A DNA stretch of 36,458 nt from an uncultured Cryomorphaceae bacterium (GCA_902551855.1 CACDER010000008.1:1-36458); one strand, 5' to 3'. Positions 1-8,475 are shown, numbered from the stretch's first letter. Numbers and translations: made by a program. Notes: a model not told the origin generated them from the letters alone.

Positions 1-22
1 CTTGACTTGCGCTAATTTTCAT
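1..22 (-). CDS. tsf: Elongation factor Ts, first codons only (cut by window edge)
   Basis: Seven codons are visible on the minus strand from an ATG at 22, reading MKISASQ, and the frame runs open off the window. It lies 11 nt after the rpsB stop, and rpsB-tsf is the usual bacterial order. The peptide resembles EF-Ts N-termini (M-K-I-[ST]-A), which precede the helix that contacts EF-Tu. EF-Ts is the nucleotide exchange factor for EF-Tu. Identity rests on position and a few residues only. Confidence 0.65.
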
Positions 23-33
23 ATTTAAATAAT

Positions 34-795
34 TTAATTGTTCATCTTAACATTACTTGATTCTTTTAAATCTTTTTCGTCTTTTGATGATGATTTTTTT
101 TCTTCTCTATCTTTTTTTCTATCAGTTAATCCATCTTTGACAGCTATATTTAAGTGATCTAATATTAAAGATATAGATTTTGATGCATCATCATTCCCTG
201 GAATTGGAAAATCAACTAAATCAGGATCAGAATTTGTGTCTACAATAGCAAAAATAGGTATACCTAATTTCTTGGCCTCTAAAACGGCTATGGATTCTCT
301 TTTAATATCAACTACCATAAGTGCTCCAGGAAGTCGAGTCATATCTGATATTGAGCCTAACATTTTATCTAATTTCGATCTCTGTCTCTCAATTTGTAAT
401 CTCTCTCTTTTTGAAAGTACAGAAAATGTCCCGTCAGACATCAATTTATCAATTGATGTCATTTTTTTGACAGCTTTTCTGATTGTAACAAAATTTGTTA
501 ACATTCCTCCAGGCCATCTTTCTGTTATATATGGCATATTTACTTCTTTTGCTGCATTTGCAACAATATCTTTTGCTTGTTTTTTTGTTGCGACATACAT
601 TATTTTTCTTCCAGAGGATGCTATTTTCTTGAGAGCTTTACTCGCTTCATCTAGTTTAATAGCTGTTTTATGAAGGTCAATTATATGGATTCCATTTCTC
701 TCCATGAAGATAAATGGAGACATGTTTGGATTCCACTTTCTTGTGAGATGCCCAAAATGTACTCCGGCATCTAATAATTTTTTTACGTCAATCAT
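34..795 (-). CDS. rpsB: 30S ribosomal protein S2
   Basis: Full-length S2 (253 aa), a late-assembling small-subunit protein that binds near S1 and the 3' end of 16S rRNA. The N-terminus (LLDAGVHFGH), the RWPGGMLTNF segment and the IPIFAIVDTNSDP / DFPIPGNDDA motifs are classic S2. From about residue 225 the protein ends in a very charged Asp/Lys/Glu/Ser-rich tail beyond the folded core, likely disordered. It is third in the rplM-rpsI-rpsB-tsf run, separated from rpsI by 90 nt, the only sizeable gap inside that operon. The ATG at 795 is the only start that gives the normal N-terminus. Confidence 0.97.
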   Translation of the reverse strand: MIDVKKLLDAGVHFGHLTRKWNPNMSPFIFMERNGIHIIDLHKTAIKLDEASKALKKIASSGRKIMYVATKKQAKDIVANAAKEVNMPYITERWPGGMLTNFVTIRKAVKKMTSIDKLMSDGTFSVLSKRERLQIERQRSKLDKMLGSISDMTRLPGALMVVDIKRESIAVLEAKKLGIPIFAIVDTNSDPDLVDFPIPGNDDASKSISLILDHLNIAVKDGLTDRKKDREEKKSSSKDEKDLKESSNVKMNN

Positions 796-885
796 AATTA
801 TATATTTACATTCTTTATAACGGTTAAACTCGCAATCACTAAGTAGTGAGATATCAGTCTTAATGATTTAGATACTAAATAAATT
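796..885 (-). promoter_or_regulatory. rpsI-rpsB intercistronic leader with small hairpin
   Basis: This 90-nt spacer is much larger than its neighbours (1 nt between rplM and rpsI, 11 nt between rpsB and tsf). It contains the inverted repeat TCACTA-AG-TAGTGA at about 837-850. I find no TAnnTTTG -7 element on the minus strand here, so a separate promoter is not supported. S2 controls its own mRNA in some bacteria, so this could be a leader target, but I cannot match it to a known leader motif. Confidence 0.3.
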
Positions 886-1272
886 TTATCTCTTAGAAAA
901 CTGAAATTTCTTTCTCGCTTTCTTTTGACCAGGTTTTTTTCGTTCTACCATTCTTGGATCTCTAGTTAATAAACCGTCTGGTTTTAATTTTAATCTGTTT
1001 TCTGGATTAATTTTAACTAAAGCCCTGGAAATACCAAGTCTTATAGCCTCTACTTGACCTGTTGTACCCCCTCCTTCAACTTTGGCATACATATCATAAT
1101 TATTTTCGAGATCAGAAATTAGAAAGGCTTGATTTAATTTGTACATTAATGATTCTGTTTTAAAGTAGCTTTTTGCTTCTCTTCCATTAATTTTGAATTT
1201 ACCAGTTCCTTCAACTAAATAGACTCTAGCAATAGATTTTTTTCTTCTTCCAATAGAATGAACTTTTTCCAT
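886..1272 (-). CDS. rpsI: 30S ribosomal protein S9
   Basis: Full-length S9 (128 aa). Family marks are SIGRRKKSIARV at the N-terminus, EGGGTTGQVEAIRLGISRAL in the middle, DGLLTRDPRMVERKKPG, and the basic tail ending in S-K-R, which in other bacteria reaches the P-site tRNA. It begins 1 nt after the rplM stop, the near-universal L13-S9 pairing, so translation is probably coupled. Nothing is unusual in length or residues. Confidence 0.98.
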   Translation of the reverse strand: MEKVHSIGRRKKSIARVYLVEGTGKFKINGREAKSYFKTESLMYKLNQAFLISDLENNYDMYAKVEGGGTTGQVEAIRLGISRALVKINPENRLKLKPDGLLTRDPRMVERKKPGQKKARKKFQFSKR

Positions 1273-1273
1273 A

Positions 1274-1729
1274 TTATTTTAAATCATTTAAGTTAATTAG
1301 TGTAGGTTTTTGAGCAATAAGGTTGTGAGATTCTCCTGAAAAGACTCTGAGATTTCTATTTAACAAACTTCCTAATTTATTTTTAGGTAACATACCTCTA
1401 ACAGCATTAGATACTAAAAATGTGGAGTTTTTTGAATGGGCCTCATTTGCATACATAATTTTTTGACCCCCGGGATAACCAGTATGTGAAACATATTTTT
1501 TCTTTTCCCATTTATCTCCAGAGAGATTTATTTTTTCAGCATTAATAACTATTACATTATCTCCACAATCAACGTGAGGAGTGAAGTTTGGCTTATATTT
1601 TCCTCTAATAACTTTTGCCACCTTAGATGCAAATCTTCCTAAATTTTGATTTTTAGCATCCATTATCACCCATTTTTTTTCAACAGTGCTTGAGTTTGCA
1701 GAAACAGTTTTATAGACATTAGTTTTCAC
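1274..1729 (-). CDS. rplM: 50S ribosomal protein L13
   Basis: Full-length L13 (151 aa), an early-assembling large-subunit protein. Diagnostic segments are DAKNQNLGRFASKVAKVIRG, NFTPHVDCGDNVIVINAEK and HTGYPGG. The start is GTG at 1729; the next Met (residue 23) is inside the conserved core and would be too late. It is the first gene of the ribosomal operon, 32 nt downstream of an exact TAnnTTTG element. The inferred leader of under 30 nt leaves little room for an L13-type autoregulatory structure. Confidence 0.97.
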   Translation of the reverse strand: MKTNVYKTVSANSSTVEKKWVIMDAKNQNLGRFASKVAKVIRGKYKPNFTPHVDCGDNVIVINAEKINLSGDKWEKKKYVSHTGYPGGQKIMYANEAHSKNSTFLVSNAVRGMLPKNKLGSLLNRNLRVFSGESHNLIAQKPTLINLNDLK

Positions 1730-1761
1730 GCTTTTAGTATTTTTAAGTAAAATTTGGTGTG

Positions 1762-1791
1762 CAAATGTAATTATTTTTTTAGAAACCCCAA
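1762..1791 (-). promoter_or_regulatory. Promoter of rplM-rpsI-rpsB-tsf
   Basis: On the minus strand TTG (1791-1789) is followed after 19 nt by TACATTTG (1769-1762). Both halves and the spacing match the Bacteroidota housekeeping consensus (-33 TTG, -7 TAnnTTTG). Transcription would start near 1755-1758, about 26-29 nt before the GTG of rplM. This is the best complete promoter in the window. Confidence 0.7.
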
Positions 1792-1830
1792 TTATTGTTA
1801 TTAATTTCTTTTATGAATGAAAACTCAATT

Positions 1831-4152
1831 TTATGATTTTTTAATTGATTTCTTTGCACTTTTCTTTTTTTTACTATCATTTTTCTCAATTATTAAAATA
1901 CAATCCTCTCTGGATAAATTATCAACATTAGTTTCTTTTGGGATTTTGAAATTCGTCTTATTCATTCTAATATACGGTCCCCATCTTCCATTCAATACTT
2001 CAATAATTGGTTCAACTTTGTCGAATAAATGAATTTTCTTTGAAGCATCTAATCTTCTTTTTTCAACTATCATTTCAACACACTCCTCAAAAGTAATTGA
2101 CATGGGGTCATGGTCTTTCAAAGAAATATATTTACTATCATGATATATGTATGGTCCAAATCTTCCAATTCCAATAGTAATAGACTTTTCTTCAAAAGAA
2201 CCAGCTTTTCTGGGAAGTTTAAATAATTCTATTGCCTCATTTAAAGAGATTGATTGTATTGATTGTCCTTTTTTTAAACTTGCAAACTTTGGTTTTTCAT
2301 CATCTTTAGAGTGCCCTAATTGAACCATCGGTCCATAGCGCCCAATTTTTACATATATACTTAAGCCAGTTTTGGGATCAACTCCCAAAAGTTTTTCACC
2401 AATTGCTCGCTCTGAATTTTCTTTAACGAATTCAACTTTTGAATGAAAATCACCATAAAATTTCTCAAGCATTTGATTCCATTTTTTTTTACCAGATGCA
2501 ATTTCATCGAATTCCTCCTCAACACTAGCAGTAAAATGATAATCTAAGATTGAATCAAAATTTGAAACAAGAAAATCATTTACAACTAAACCAACATCGG
2601 TAGGACACAATTTACCTTTCAAAGAACCATAATTTTCCTTGAGTGTAGATTTTGTCAATTCAGAGTCAATAAGTTCAATATATTCATACTTTCTCTCTTT
2701 ACCATCAGATATTCCTTTTTCTACATATCCCCTTTTTAAAACAGTTGATATTGTTGGGACATATGTTGATGGTCTTCCAATACCAAGTTCTTCAAGTTTC
2801 CTGACTAAACTAGCCTCAGAAAATCTAGAAGGTGGCTGAGTAAATCTTTCTCTTGAAAAAATCTTTTTATAGCTTAACCTTTCTTTTAATGTCAACTTTG
2901 GTAACATATCCTCATTTTTTGAAGCTAATTCTGATTCATCTTTATTTAGAATAACTCTTAAAAATCCGTCAAATACTACTACTTCTCCATTTGAAATAAA
3001 ATTTAAGTTACTATTCGGATTGGTTATTGTAACTTTAGTTTTTTCCAACTTTGCATCAGACATTTGAGACGAAATAGTTCTTTTCCATATCAGATTATAT
3101 AATTTTTGTTGAAAATTATCTTCACTAGCATTTTTAATACTGATGTTTGTTGGTCTAATTGCCTCGTGAGCTTCCTGGGCGGACTTAGATTTAGTAACAT
3201 ATGATTTTGGATTAGAATATTCTTTTCCATAATTATTAACTACATATTCTCCAATTGAACTAATTGCATCATCTGATAAATTGACAGAATCCGTTCTCAT
3301 GTAGGTTATTTTTCCAGCTTCATATAATTTTTGAGCTATGGTCATTGTTTTGGCAACTGAGTATCCCAATTTACTTGCAGCTTCCTGTTGAAGGGTTGAA
3401 GTGGTAAAAGGGGCAGATGGTTTTCTTTTTCCAGGTTTAAATTCTAAATTTTTGACATTAAAAGTAAAATTCTTACACTCATTTAAGAATTTTTCAACTT
3501 CGCTAATTTTATTTAATTTTTTGGATAATTCAGCTGAAAAATTTTCTCCATTTTCATTAGAAAAAACTGCACTAACTTTAAAATATGATTCTGGGACAAA
3601 AACAGAAATTTCTCTTTCTCTTTCGACAATTAATCTTACGGCAACAGATTGAACTCTTCCTGCAGATAGTCCTTGTTTAACTTTTCTCCATAAAATCGGA
3701 GAAAGTTCAAATCCAACTAATCTATCAAGAACTCTTCTTGCTTGCTGAGCATTAACCAGATCATAATTAATTGTTCTTGGATTTTCAACTGCTTTTGTAA
3801 TTGCTTTTTTTGTAATTTCATTAAACACTATTCTTTTCGTTTCCTTTTTTTCAAGTTTTAAAATTTCTGACAAGTGCCAGGCAATTGCCTCTCCTTCCCT
3901 ATCCTCATCAGTAGCTAACCATATGATACTAGCATCTTTTACTGCTTTTTTGAGTATTTTTACTGTTTCTTTCTTATCATTAGATATTTGATAGTCTGGA
4001 ATGAAACCTTTATTAATATCTATTCCCATTCCTTTGGAGGCAAGATCTCTTACATGTCCAAAACTAGATAAAACTTTAAAGGAATCTCCCAAGAAACCTT
4101 CGATAGTTTTAGCTTTTGCAGGAGATTCAACAATAACTAAATTAGTAGCCAT
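1831..4152 (-). CDS. topA: DNA topoisomerase I (type IA)
   Basis: Relaxes negative supercoils by a transient 5'-phosphotyrosine break. The Toprim domain (residues about 4-110) has IVESPAKAKTI and the acidic triad in DEDREGE (82-87). SAGRVQSVAVRLI (about 163-175) and the catalytic Tyr284 in ITYMRTDS are intact. The C-terminus carries three GRxGPxI-type repeats (GRYGPMV, GRFGPYI, GRWGPYI) rather than Cys4 zinc ribbons, and ends in a Lys/Ser-rich tail. At 773 aa it is a little short for the family but complete. It stands alone, divergent from miaB, with its own -7 element just upstream. Confidence 0.97.
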   Translation of the reverse strand: MATNLVIVESPAKAKTIEGFLGDSFKVLSSFGHVRDLASKGMGIDINKGFIPDYQISNDKKETVKILKKAVKDASIIWLATDEDREGEAIAWHLSEILKLEKKETKRIVFNEITKKAITKAVENPRTINYDLVNAQQARRVLDRLVGFELSPILWRKVKQGLSAGRVQSVAVRLIVEREREISVFVPESYFKVSAVFSNENGENFSAELSKKLNKISEVEKFLNECKNFTFNVKNLEFKPGKRKPSAPFTTSTLQQEAASKLGYSVAKTMTIAQKLYEAGKITYMRTDSVNLSDDAISSIGEYVVNNYGKEYSNPKSYVTKSKSAQEAHEAIRPTNISIKNASEDNFQQKLYNLIWKRTISSQMSDAKLEKTKVTITNPNSNLNFISNGEVVVFDGFLRVILNKDESELASKNEDMLPKLTLKERLSYKKIFSRERFTQPPSRFSEASLVRKLEELGIGRPSTYVPTISTVLKRGYVEKGISDGKERKYEYIELIDSELTKSTLKENYGSLKGKLCPTDVGLVVNDFLVSNFDSILDYHFTASVEEEFDEIASGKKKWNQMLEKFYGDFHSKVEFVKENSERAIGEKLLGVDPKTGLSIYVKIGRYGPMVQLGHSKDDEKPKFASLKKGQSIQSISLNEAIELFKLPRKAGSFEEKSITIGIGRFGPYIYHDSKYISLKDHDPMSITFEECVEMIVEKRRLDASKKIHLFDKVEPIIEVLNGRWGPYIRMNKTNFKIPKETNVDNLSREDCILIIEKNDSKKKKSAKKSIKKS

Positions 4153-4173
4153 ATTTTAAATTTTTTAACTCTA

Positions 4174-4181
4174 CAAAATTA
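4174..4181 (-). promoter_or_regulatory. -7 element of the topA promoter
   Basis: TAATTTTG on the minus strand fits TAnnTTTG exactly and would place the transcript start about 15-18 nt before the topA ATG. I see no TTG at the proper -33 distance, so the promoter is incomplete or relies on other contacts. Confidence 0.45.
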
Positions 4182-4270
4182 TAACAACTTTAAGTAAACT
4201 TCCTAATTTGTCCATAAAAATATTTTTCTGTGACTATTAAAATTCTCTCATTTACTCACATATTTTAATA

Positions 4271-4293
4271 AAAACTGACAATATGTCAATTTT
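4271..4293. promoter_or_regulatory. Palindrome in the miaB promoter (candidate operator)
   Basis: TGACA-ATA-TGTCA (4276-4288) is a perfect inverted repeat. With one mismatch the arms extend to AAAA/TTTT (4271-4293). It sits directly upstream of a run of 12 T and the miaB -7 element, where a -33 element would be, so a bound protein would affect miaB and perhaps topA. No regulator can be named from the sequence. Confidence 0.35.
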
Positions 4294-4300
4294 TTTTTTT

Positions 4301-4308
4301 TAATTTTG
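4301..4308 (+). promoter_or_regulatory. -7 element of the miaB operon promoter
   Basis: TAATTTTG fits TAnnTTTG exactly. It lies 9 nt before the ATG at 4318, so the transcript would begin only about 3-6 nt upstream of the start codon. CTG at 4275-4277 is the only -33-like triplet, at a long 23-nt spacing. The AT-rich context raises the risk of a chance match. Confidence 0.4.
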
Positions 4309-4317
4309 TTGAGTCTT

Positions 4318-5685
4318 ATGGAAAAAAAATTAATGTATATTGAAAGTTATGGATGTGCAATGAACTTCTCTGACAGTGAAATCATAGCATCTATTTTATC
4401 AAAAGTTGGATATATTCAAACTTCTGATATTACCAATGCTGATCTGATATTCCTAAATACTTGTTCTATAAGGGATAAAGCTGAACAAACTGTAAGAACT
4501 AGAATTAAGAGTTTTAAAAATCTTAAAAATAAAAATTCAAAATTAAAGATTGGAGTATTGGGGTGTATGGCAGAAAGATTAAAAAATAAATTTTTAGAAG
4601 AAGAAAAGCTAGTTGATCTAGTAGTTGGACCTGACGCATACAAAGATTTACCTAAACTTTTAAAATCAGTAAATAGAGGTGACAGAGCTGTCAATGTTGA
4701 ATTATCTCTTGAAGAAACTTATGGAGATATCAGTCCTGTAAGATTAAACAGTAATAATATAACTGCATTTGTATCAATAATGAGAGGATGTGATAATATG
4801 TGTACTTTTTGTGTTGTACCATTCACTAGAGGAAGAGAAAGAAGTAGAGATCCTGAAACAATAGTCCAAGAAATCACGAAACTTTATAATGATGGTTACA
4901 GAGAAGTGACTTTACTGGGACAAAATGTTGATTCTTATCTCTGGTATGGGGGAGGTCCCAAAATTGACTTCAATAAACTTTCTGAAATTAAAAAGGCTTC
5001 CTCTGTAAATTTTTCTCAACTTTTAGAAAAAGTTGCAAAAATAAATTCTAATATGAGAATTAGATTTTCCACCTCTCATCCCAAGGATATTACTGATGAA
5101 GTAATTAATACAATTTCAAAATTTGAAAATATTTGTAATTATATCCATTTACCAGTTCAATCTGGTAGTTCCAGGATATTAAAATTGATGAATAGAGGTT
5201 ACAATAGAGACTGGTACATCAACAGAATTAATAAAATAAGAGAAATAATTCCAAATTGTGGAATTTCTCATGACATAATTAGTAGTTTTTGTACTGAATC
5301 AGAAAAAGATCATAATGATACACTCAGCTTGATGGAAGAAGTTAAATTTGATTATGGATATATGTTTAAGTACTCGGAAAGACCTAATACAAAAGCAGCT
5401 AGAAAATTTAAAGATAATGTCTCAGAGAATGTAAAATCAAGAAGATTATCAGAAATAATTGAGAAACAAAGAATACATTCTTTAATTAGAAATAGAGAAA
5501 AAATTGGAAATACTTATAAAGTATTAGTTGAGGGAATATCGAAAAAATCAAATGATTTTTTATACGGAAGAACTACTCATAATCTTGTAACTATTTTTCC
5601 AAAAAAAAAATTTTCTCCTGGAGATTATGTGAAAATTAAAATTAAAGATTGTAATTCAGCTACATTATTTGGCGAATCAATCTAA
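4318..5685 (+). CDS. miaB: tRNA-2-methylthio-N6-dimethylallyladenosine synthase MiaB
   Basis: Radical-SAM methylthiotransferase that adds the 2-methylthio group to i6A37 of tRNAs reading UNN codons. The N-terminal cluster ligands are Cys13 (ESYGCAMN), Cys49 ([11 protein letters not shown]) and Cys83 (LGCMAER). The radical-SAM cluster ligands are Cys158, Cys162 and Cys165 ([10 protein letters not shown]), and a TRAM-like domain closes the protein (455 aa). YGCAMN has Ala where most relatives have Gln. I use the ATG at 4318 because the N-terminus then begins with a few residues before YIESYGC, as in relatives; an in-frame TTG at 4306 overlaps the -7 element. It leads an operon with the sigma-54 activator 15 nt downstream. 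Confidence 0.96.
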   Translation: MEKKLMYIESYGCAMNFSDSEIIASILSKVGYIQTSDITNADLIFLNTCSIRDKAEQTVRTRIKSFKNLKNKNSKLKIGVLGCMAERLKNKFLEEEKLVDLVVGPDAYKDLPKLLKSVNRGDRAVNVELSLEETYGDISPVRLNSNNITAFVSIMRGCDNMCTFCVVPFTRGRERSRDPETIVQEITKLYNDGYREVTLLGQNVDSYLWYGGGPKIDFNKLSEIKKASSVNFSQLLEKVAKINSNMRIRFSTSHPKDITDEVINTISKFENICNYIHLPVQSGSSRILKLMNRGYNRDWYINRINKIREIIPNCGISHDIISSFCTESEKDHNDTLSLMEEVKFDYGYMFKYSERPNTKAARKFKDNVSENVKSRRLSEIIEKQRIHSLIRNREKIGNTYKVLVEGISKKSNDFLYGRTTHNLVTIFPKKKFSPGDYVKIKIKDCNSATLFGESI

Positions 5686-5700
5686 TTTAAAATACTTTAG

Positions 5701-6888
5701 ATGAAATCTATTATTGACATTAAACAAAGATTTGGAATAATTGGAAATTCAAAAAAACTTGAACTTGCAATTGAAAAAGCCTTAAGAGTTTCTCCAACAG
5801 ATATATCTGTTATGGTTACTGGAGAAAGTGGAACAGGTAAAGAGGTTATTCCAAAAATTATTCATCAAAATTCAGTGAGAAAACATAGTCCATATATCGC
5901 AGTGAACTGTGGGGCAATACCAGAGGGAACAATTGATAGTGAATTGTTTGGTCATGAGAAAGGATCCTTTACAGGGGCTACTAATAATAGAAAAGGTTAT
6001 TTTGAAGTTGCAAATAATGGAACTATTTTCTTAGATGAGGTTGGTGAATTACCTTTATCCACTCAAGTAAGGTTATTAAGAGTACTTGAAACAGGTGAAT
6101 TTATCAAAGTCGGAGCATCTACAACTCAGAAAACTAATGTAAGAATCGTTGCAGCTACAAATGTTGATATGATAAATGCAATTGATAAAAATCAATTTAG
6201 AGAAGACTTATTTTACAGATTAAATACTGTTGAAATTAATTTACCTCCTCTCAGACAAAGAAAAGAAGATATTGAATTAATTTTTAGAAAATTTTCTATG
6301 GATTTTGCCGAAAAATACAAAATGCCATCGATAAGATTAACCGATGATGCAATTAAATTAATTTCCACTTATCATTGGCCAGGTAATATTCGTCAACTCA
6401 GAAATTTAACTGAACAGATTTCTGTAATTGAAGAAAAAAGAATGATTAATTCAAATATTCTAAAAAATTATCTACCCCACAATAATAATTTACCTGTAAT
6501 TCAAAATAAAAAAAATACAGATAATGAAATAACTGAGAGAGAAATTCTATACAAAGTTTTATTTGAAATGAAGAAAGATATATCTGAATTGAAAAAAATT
6601 ACAAATAATTTCCTTCAAGAAAATGATAAAATTAACATTAGTAATAAAAGTTCAAATGAAATTTCCAATGATGAGTTAGTCAAATCTACAATTATAATTC
6701 CTTCAATATCGAAAGAAAAAATTAAAGATGAAGTTAATATTAAAGAACCTATTTCTTTACAAGAGAGAGAGATTGATATGATTAAAAATGTTTTAGTAAA
6801 ATTTAAAGGCAAAAGAAATAAAGCTGCAAAAGAGTTAGGAATATCTGAAAGAACACTTTACAGAAAAATTAAACAATTTAAATTGTAA
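5701..6888 (+). CDS. Sigma-54-dependent transcriptional activator without N-terminal sensor
   Basis: An AAA+ enhancer-binding protein (395 aa) that would remodel RNA polymerase-sigma54. Walker A is GESGTGKE (41-48), the sigma54-contact loop is GSFTGA (88-93, the Ser variant of GAFTGA), Walker B is TIFLDEVGE (about 108-116), and the arginine-finger region and [11 protein letters not shown] follow. A Fis-type helix-turn-helix ([17 protein letters not shown]) ends the protein. The AAA+ domain starts almost at residue 10, so there is no receiver, GAF or PAS domain. A charged Asn/Lys/Glu-rich linker of roughly 80-100 residues separates AAA+ from the HTH. It lies between miaB and lptE. Its target promoters are not evident here. 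Confidence 0.93.
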   Translation: MKSIIDIKQRFGIIGNSKKLELAIEKALRVSPTDISVMVTGESGTGKEVIPKIIHQNSVRKHSPYIAVNCGAIPEGTIDSELFGHEKGSFTGATNNRKGYFEVANNGTIFLDEVGELPLSTQVRLLRVLETGEFIKVGASTTQKTNVRIVAATNVDMINAIDKNQFREDLFYRLNTVEINLPPLRQRKEDIELIFRKFSMDFAEKYKMPSIRLTDDAIKLISTYHWPGNIRQLRNLTEQISVIEEKRMINSNILKNYLPHNNNLPVIQNKKNTDNEITEREILYKVLFEMKKDISELKKITNNFLQENDKINISNKSSNEISNDELVKSTIIIPSISKEKIKDEVNIKEPISLQEREIDMIKNVLVKFKGKRNKAAKELGISERTLYRKIKQFKL

Positions 6889-6890
6889 AA

Positions 6891-7388
6891 ATGAAAAAAA
6901 TATTTTTATTACCAATAATCTCATTTTTGATCTGTTCTTGCTCTATCTACTCCTTTTCTGGAACATCAATTAATTCAGATATAAAAACTGTCTATATCCC
7001 ATTATTTCAAAATAAATCAAAATTAATTTATCCTGAATTGAGTCAAATCTTCACTCTAGCTCTTCAAGACAGATTTATACAACAAACTTCCATAGAAATC
7101 TCAGAAGAAAATGCAGAATTAACTTTTAATGGATTTATTAAAAACTATGAAATTAAACCAATCAGCATAACTTCTAATGATCAAGCTAATCAAAACAGAC
7201 TTCAAATTGAAATATATATTGAATTTGAAAATTCTATAGATCCTAATAAATCATTTAATGAAAATTTCATGAGATTTGCTGATTATGACAGTAACCTAAA
7301 TTTCAGTGATATTGAAGCTGAGCTAATTGATGAAATAATACTTGAACTAATTGAAGACATATTTAACAAAGCTTTTGCAGGGTGGTAA
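6891..7388 (+). CDS. lptE: LPS-assembly lipoprotein LptE (LptE-family)
   Basis: Predicted outer-membrane lipoprotein (165 aa) that plugs LptD and helps insert lipopolysaccharide in the outer leaflet. The N-terminus is a lipoprotein signal, with a hydrophobic stretch ending in LICSC so that the likely lipidated residue is Cys17. The following SIYSFSGTSI and the segments around TVYIPLFQNKS and FTLALQDRF are typical of the Bacteroidota LptE family. It starts 2 nt after the sigma-54 activator and 2 nt before the next gene, so it is part of the same transcript. Family assignment is from recognition of these motifs. Confidence 0.85.
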   Translation: MKKIFLLPIISFLICSCSIYSFSGTSINSDIKTVYIPLFQNKSKLIYPELSQIFTLALQDRFIQQTSIEISEENAELTFNGFIKNYEIKPISITSNDQANQNRLQIEIYIEFENSIDPNKSFNENFMRFADYDSNLNFSDIEAELIDEIILELIEDIFNKAFAGW

Positions 7389-7390
7389 AA

Positions 7391-8020
7391 ATGAAAAAAA
7401 TTAAATTATTTAATATTATTAACAATATCTGTCATATTAATAAAATAGTATATGAAGATTTAGATCAAATTTCAAAAAAATATCCTTTTTTTTCTACAAT
7501 TCATTCAATGAAAATTATTCATTCTAAAAACATTTCAAATGAAAAATTTAATGAAAACTTAATATCAAATTCCATAAAAATAAATGACAGAAAAGCACTT
7601 TATGATTCAATTGTTAAATTAAAAAATCCAAAAAGAAATTTTTTATTGAACAATAATACAAAAAGAGATGTGAGACAAAATAAACAAAGCTTTCTTGGAT
7701 GGCTTGATACTTCAAAGGTCAGAAATCAAGAAAATAATAAATATGATTTTTCTAAAAAAACTGATTTCATTTTGAACTATATCAATTCAAGTAAAGAAAT
7801 TAAAAAAAATAAATTTGAAAATAGAAATAAATTTGAAAATGGAACTGAAATTTATGACTTAAAAAATCATTCGGTTACTCAGACATTAGCTGAAATTTAT
7901 AAAAATCAAGGTTATTATGACAAAGCAATAATTGCTTACGAAATTTTAAGTTTGAAATATCCACAAAAAAGTAGTTTATTTGCAAACGAAATAAAATTAA
8001 TTAAAAAATTGAATAAATAA
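7391..8020 (+). CDS. Uncharacterised protein with C-terminal TPR-like motif
   Basis: I do not recognise a specific function. The protein (209 aa from the ATG at 7391) has no signal peptide or membrane segment, so it is probably cytosolic. The first two thirds are Lys/Asn-rich with no clear motif, and include a short internal duplication (NKFENRNKFEN). The end carries one recognisable tetratricopeptide helix pair around LAEIYKNQGYYDKAIIAYEIL, usually a protein-binding element. A GTG at 7382 would overlap lptE; the ATG at 7391, 2 nt after the lptE stop, is the more natural start. Its position between lptE and secG suggests, but does not prove, a link to envelope biogenesis. Confidence 0.75.
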   Translation: MKKIKLFNIINNICHINKIVYEDLDQISKKYPFFSTIHSMKIIHSKNISNEKFNENLISNSIKINDRKALYDSIVKLKNPKRNFLLNNNTKRDVRQNKQSFLGWLDTSKVRNQENNKYDFSKKTDFILNYINSSKEIKKNKFENRNKFENGTEIYDLKNHSVTQTLAEIYKNQGYYDKAIIAYEILSLKYPQKSSLFANEIKLIKKLNK

Positions 8021-8022
8021 TT

Positions 8023-8316
8023 ATGTACACATTATTTTACATGCTAATAATATTATGTTGTGTTCTTCTTTTATTAGTAATTTTAGTTCAAAACCCCAAA
8101 GGTGGCGGGCTTTCATCGACATTTGGTGAAGGCAACCAATTTATGGGAGTAAAAAAGACATCAGACTTTCTTGAAAAAAGTACTTGGACACTTGCATTAA
8201 TTTTAGTTGCTCTTACCCTTTTATCTAATTTTGCTATAAATAGAGATAAACAAAATAATCAATCTGAAATAATTAACGAAGTCGAAGACTTTTCTGATGA
8301 CTTTAACTCAGAGTAA
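8023..8316 (+). CDS. secG: Preprotein translocase subunit SecG
   Basis: Small membrane subunit of the SecYEG channel (97 aa). The first transmembrane segment (about residues 2-23) is followed by the conserved cytosolic loop VQNPKGGGLSSTFG and FMGVKKTSDFLEK, then a second segment (about 50-68). An acidic tail rich in Asp/Glu closes the protein. It starts 2 nt after the TPR-like gene and ends the miaB operon. No strong terminator follows, so some read-through into groES is possible. Confidence 0.95.
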   Translation: MYTLFYMLIILCCVLLLLVILVQNPKGGGLSSTFGEGNQFMGVKKTSDFLEKSTWTLALILVALTLLSNFAINRDKQNNQSEIINEVEDFSDDFNSE

Positions 8317-8475
8317 ATAATTAGATTACTATGAAAGTTAAGGATGACAACTTTTCTCAATTTTTATTTAAAAAAAATATTTTTTAAAATAAATAAGACA
8401 AATTGACATAGTTTTCTACTCGGCACAATTTATGATCAATTAACGTAAACTAACTTTAATAAAAAATTAAATAAA
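8317..8475 (+). promoter_or_regulatory. Intergenic region upstream of groES-groEL
   Basis: This 159-nt gap should hold the groESL promoter. Candidates are TTGACA at 8403-8408 with TATGAT at 8431-8436 (22-nt spacing, too long for a classical promoter), and TAACTTTA at 8451-8458, a 7-of-8 match to TAnnTTTG that would give a leader of about 11-14 nt. There is no CIRCE inverted repeat. An A/T-only inverted repeat at 8367-8388 could be a weak terminator for secG. Confidence 0.35.

Noticed and set aside
236-673. Open frame on the plus strand inside rpsB (and similar antisense frames inside topA, groEL, ftsZ and others)
   Set aside because: These are shadows of well-identified conserved genes and show no protein features of their own.
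7801-7850. Short tandem repeat encoding NKFEN twice, considered as a CRISPR-like or mobile repeat
   Set aside because: There are only two imperfect copies, in frame in a Lys/Asn-rich region; this is low-complexity coding sequence.
8367-8388. A/T-only inverted repeat TTTAAAAAA..ATTTTTTAAA after secG as a terminator
   Set aside because: It has no G or C pairs, unequal arms and no distinct U-run; such repeats are common by chance in sequence this AT-rich.
8420-8436. TCGGCAC followed by TATGAT upstream of groES as a sigma-54 promoter, attractive because a sigma-54 activator is encoded nearby
   Set aside because: The -24 half is close to TTGGCAC, but the -12 half has GA where GC is required at the correct spacing, and several other positions fail.
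8317-8475. CIRCE/HrcA heat-shock operator upstream of groES
   Set aside because: No TTAGCACTC-N9-GAGTGCTAA-like inverted repeat is present in the gap.
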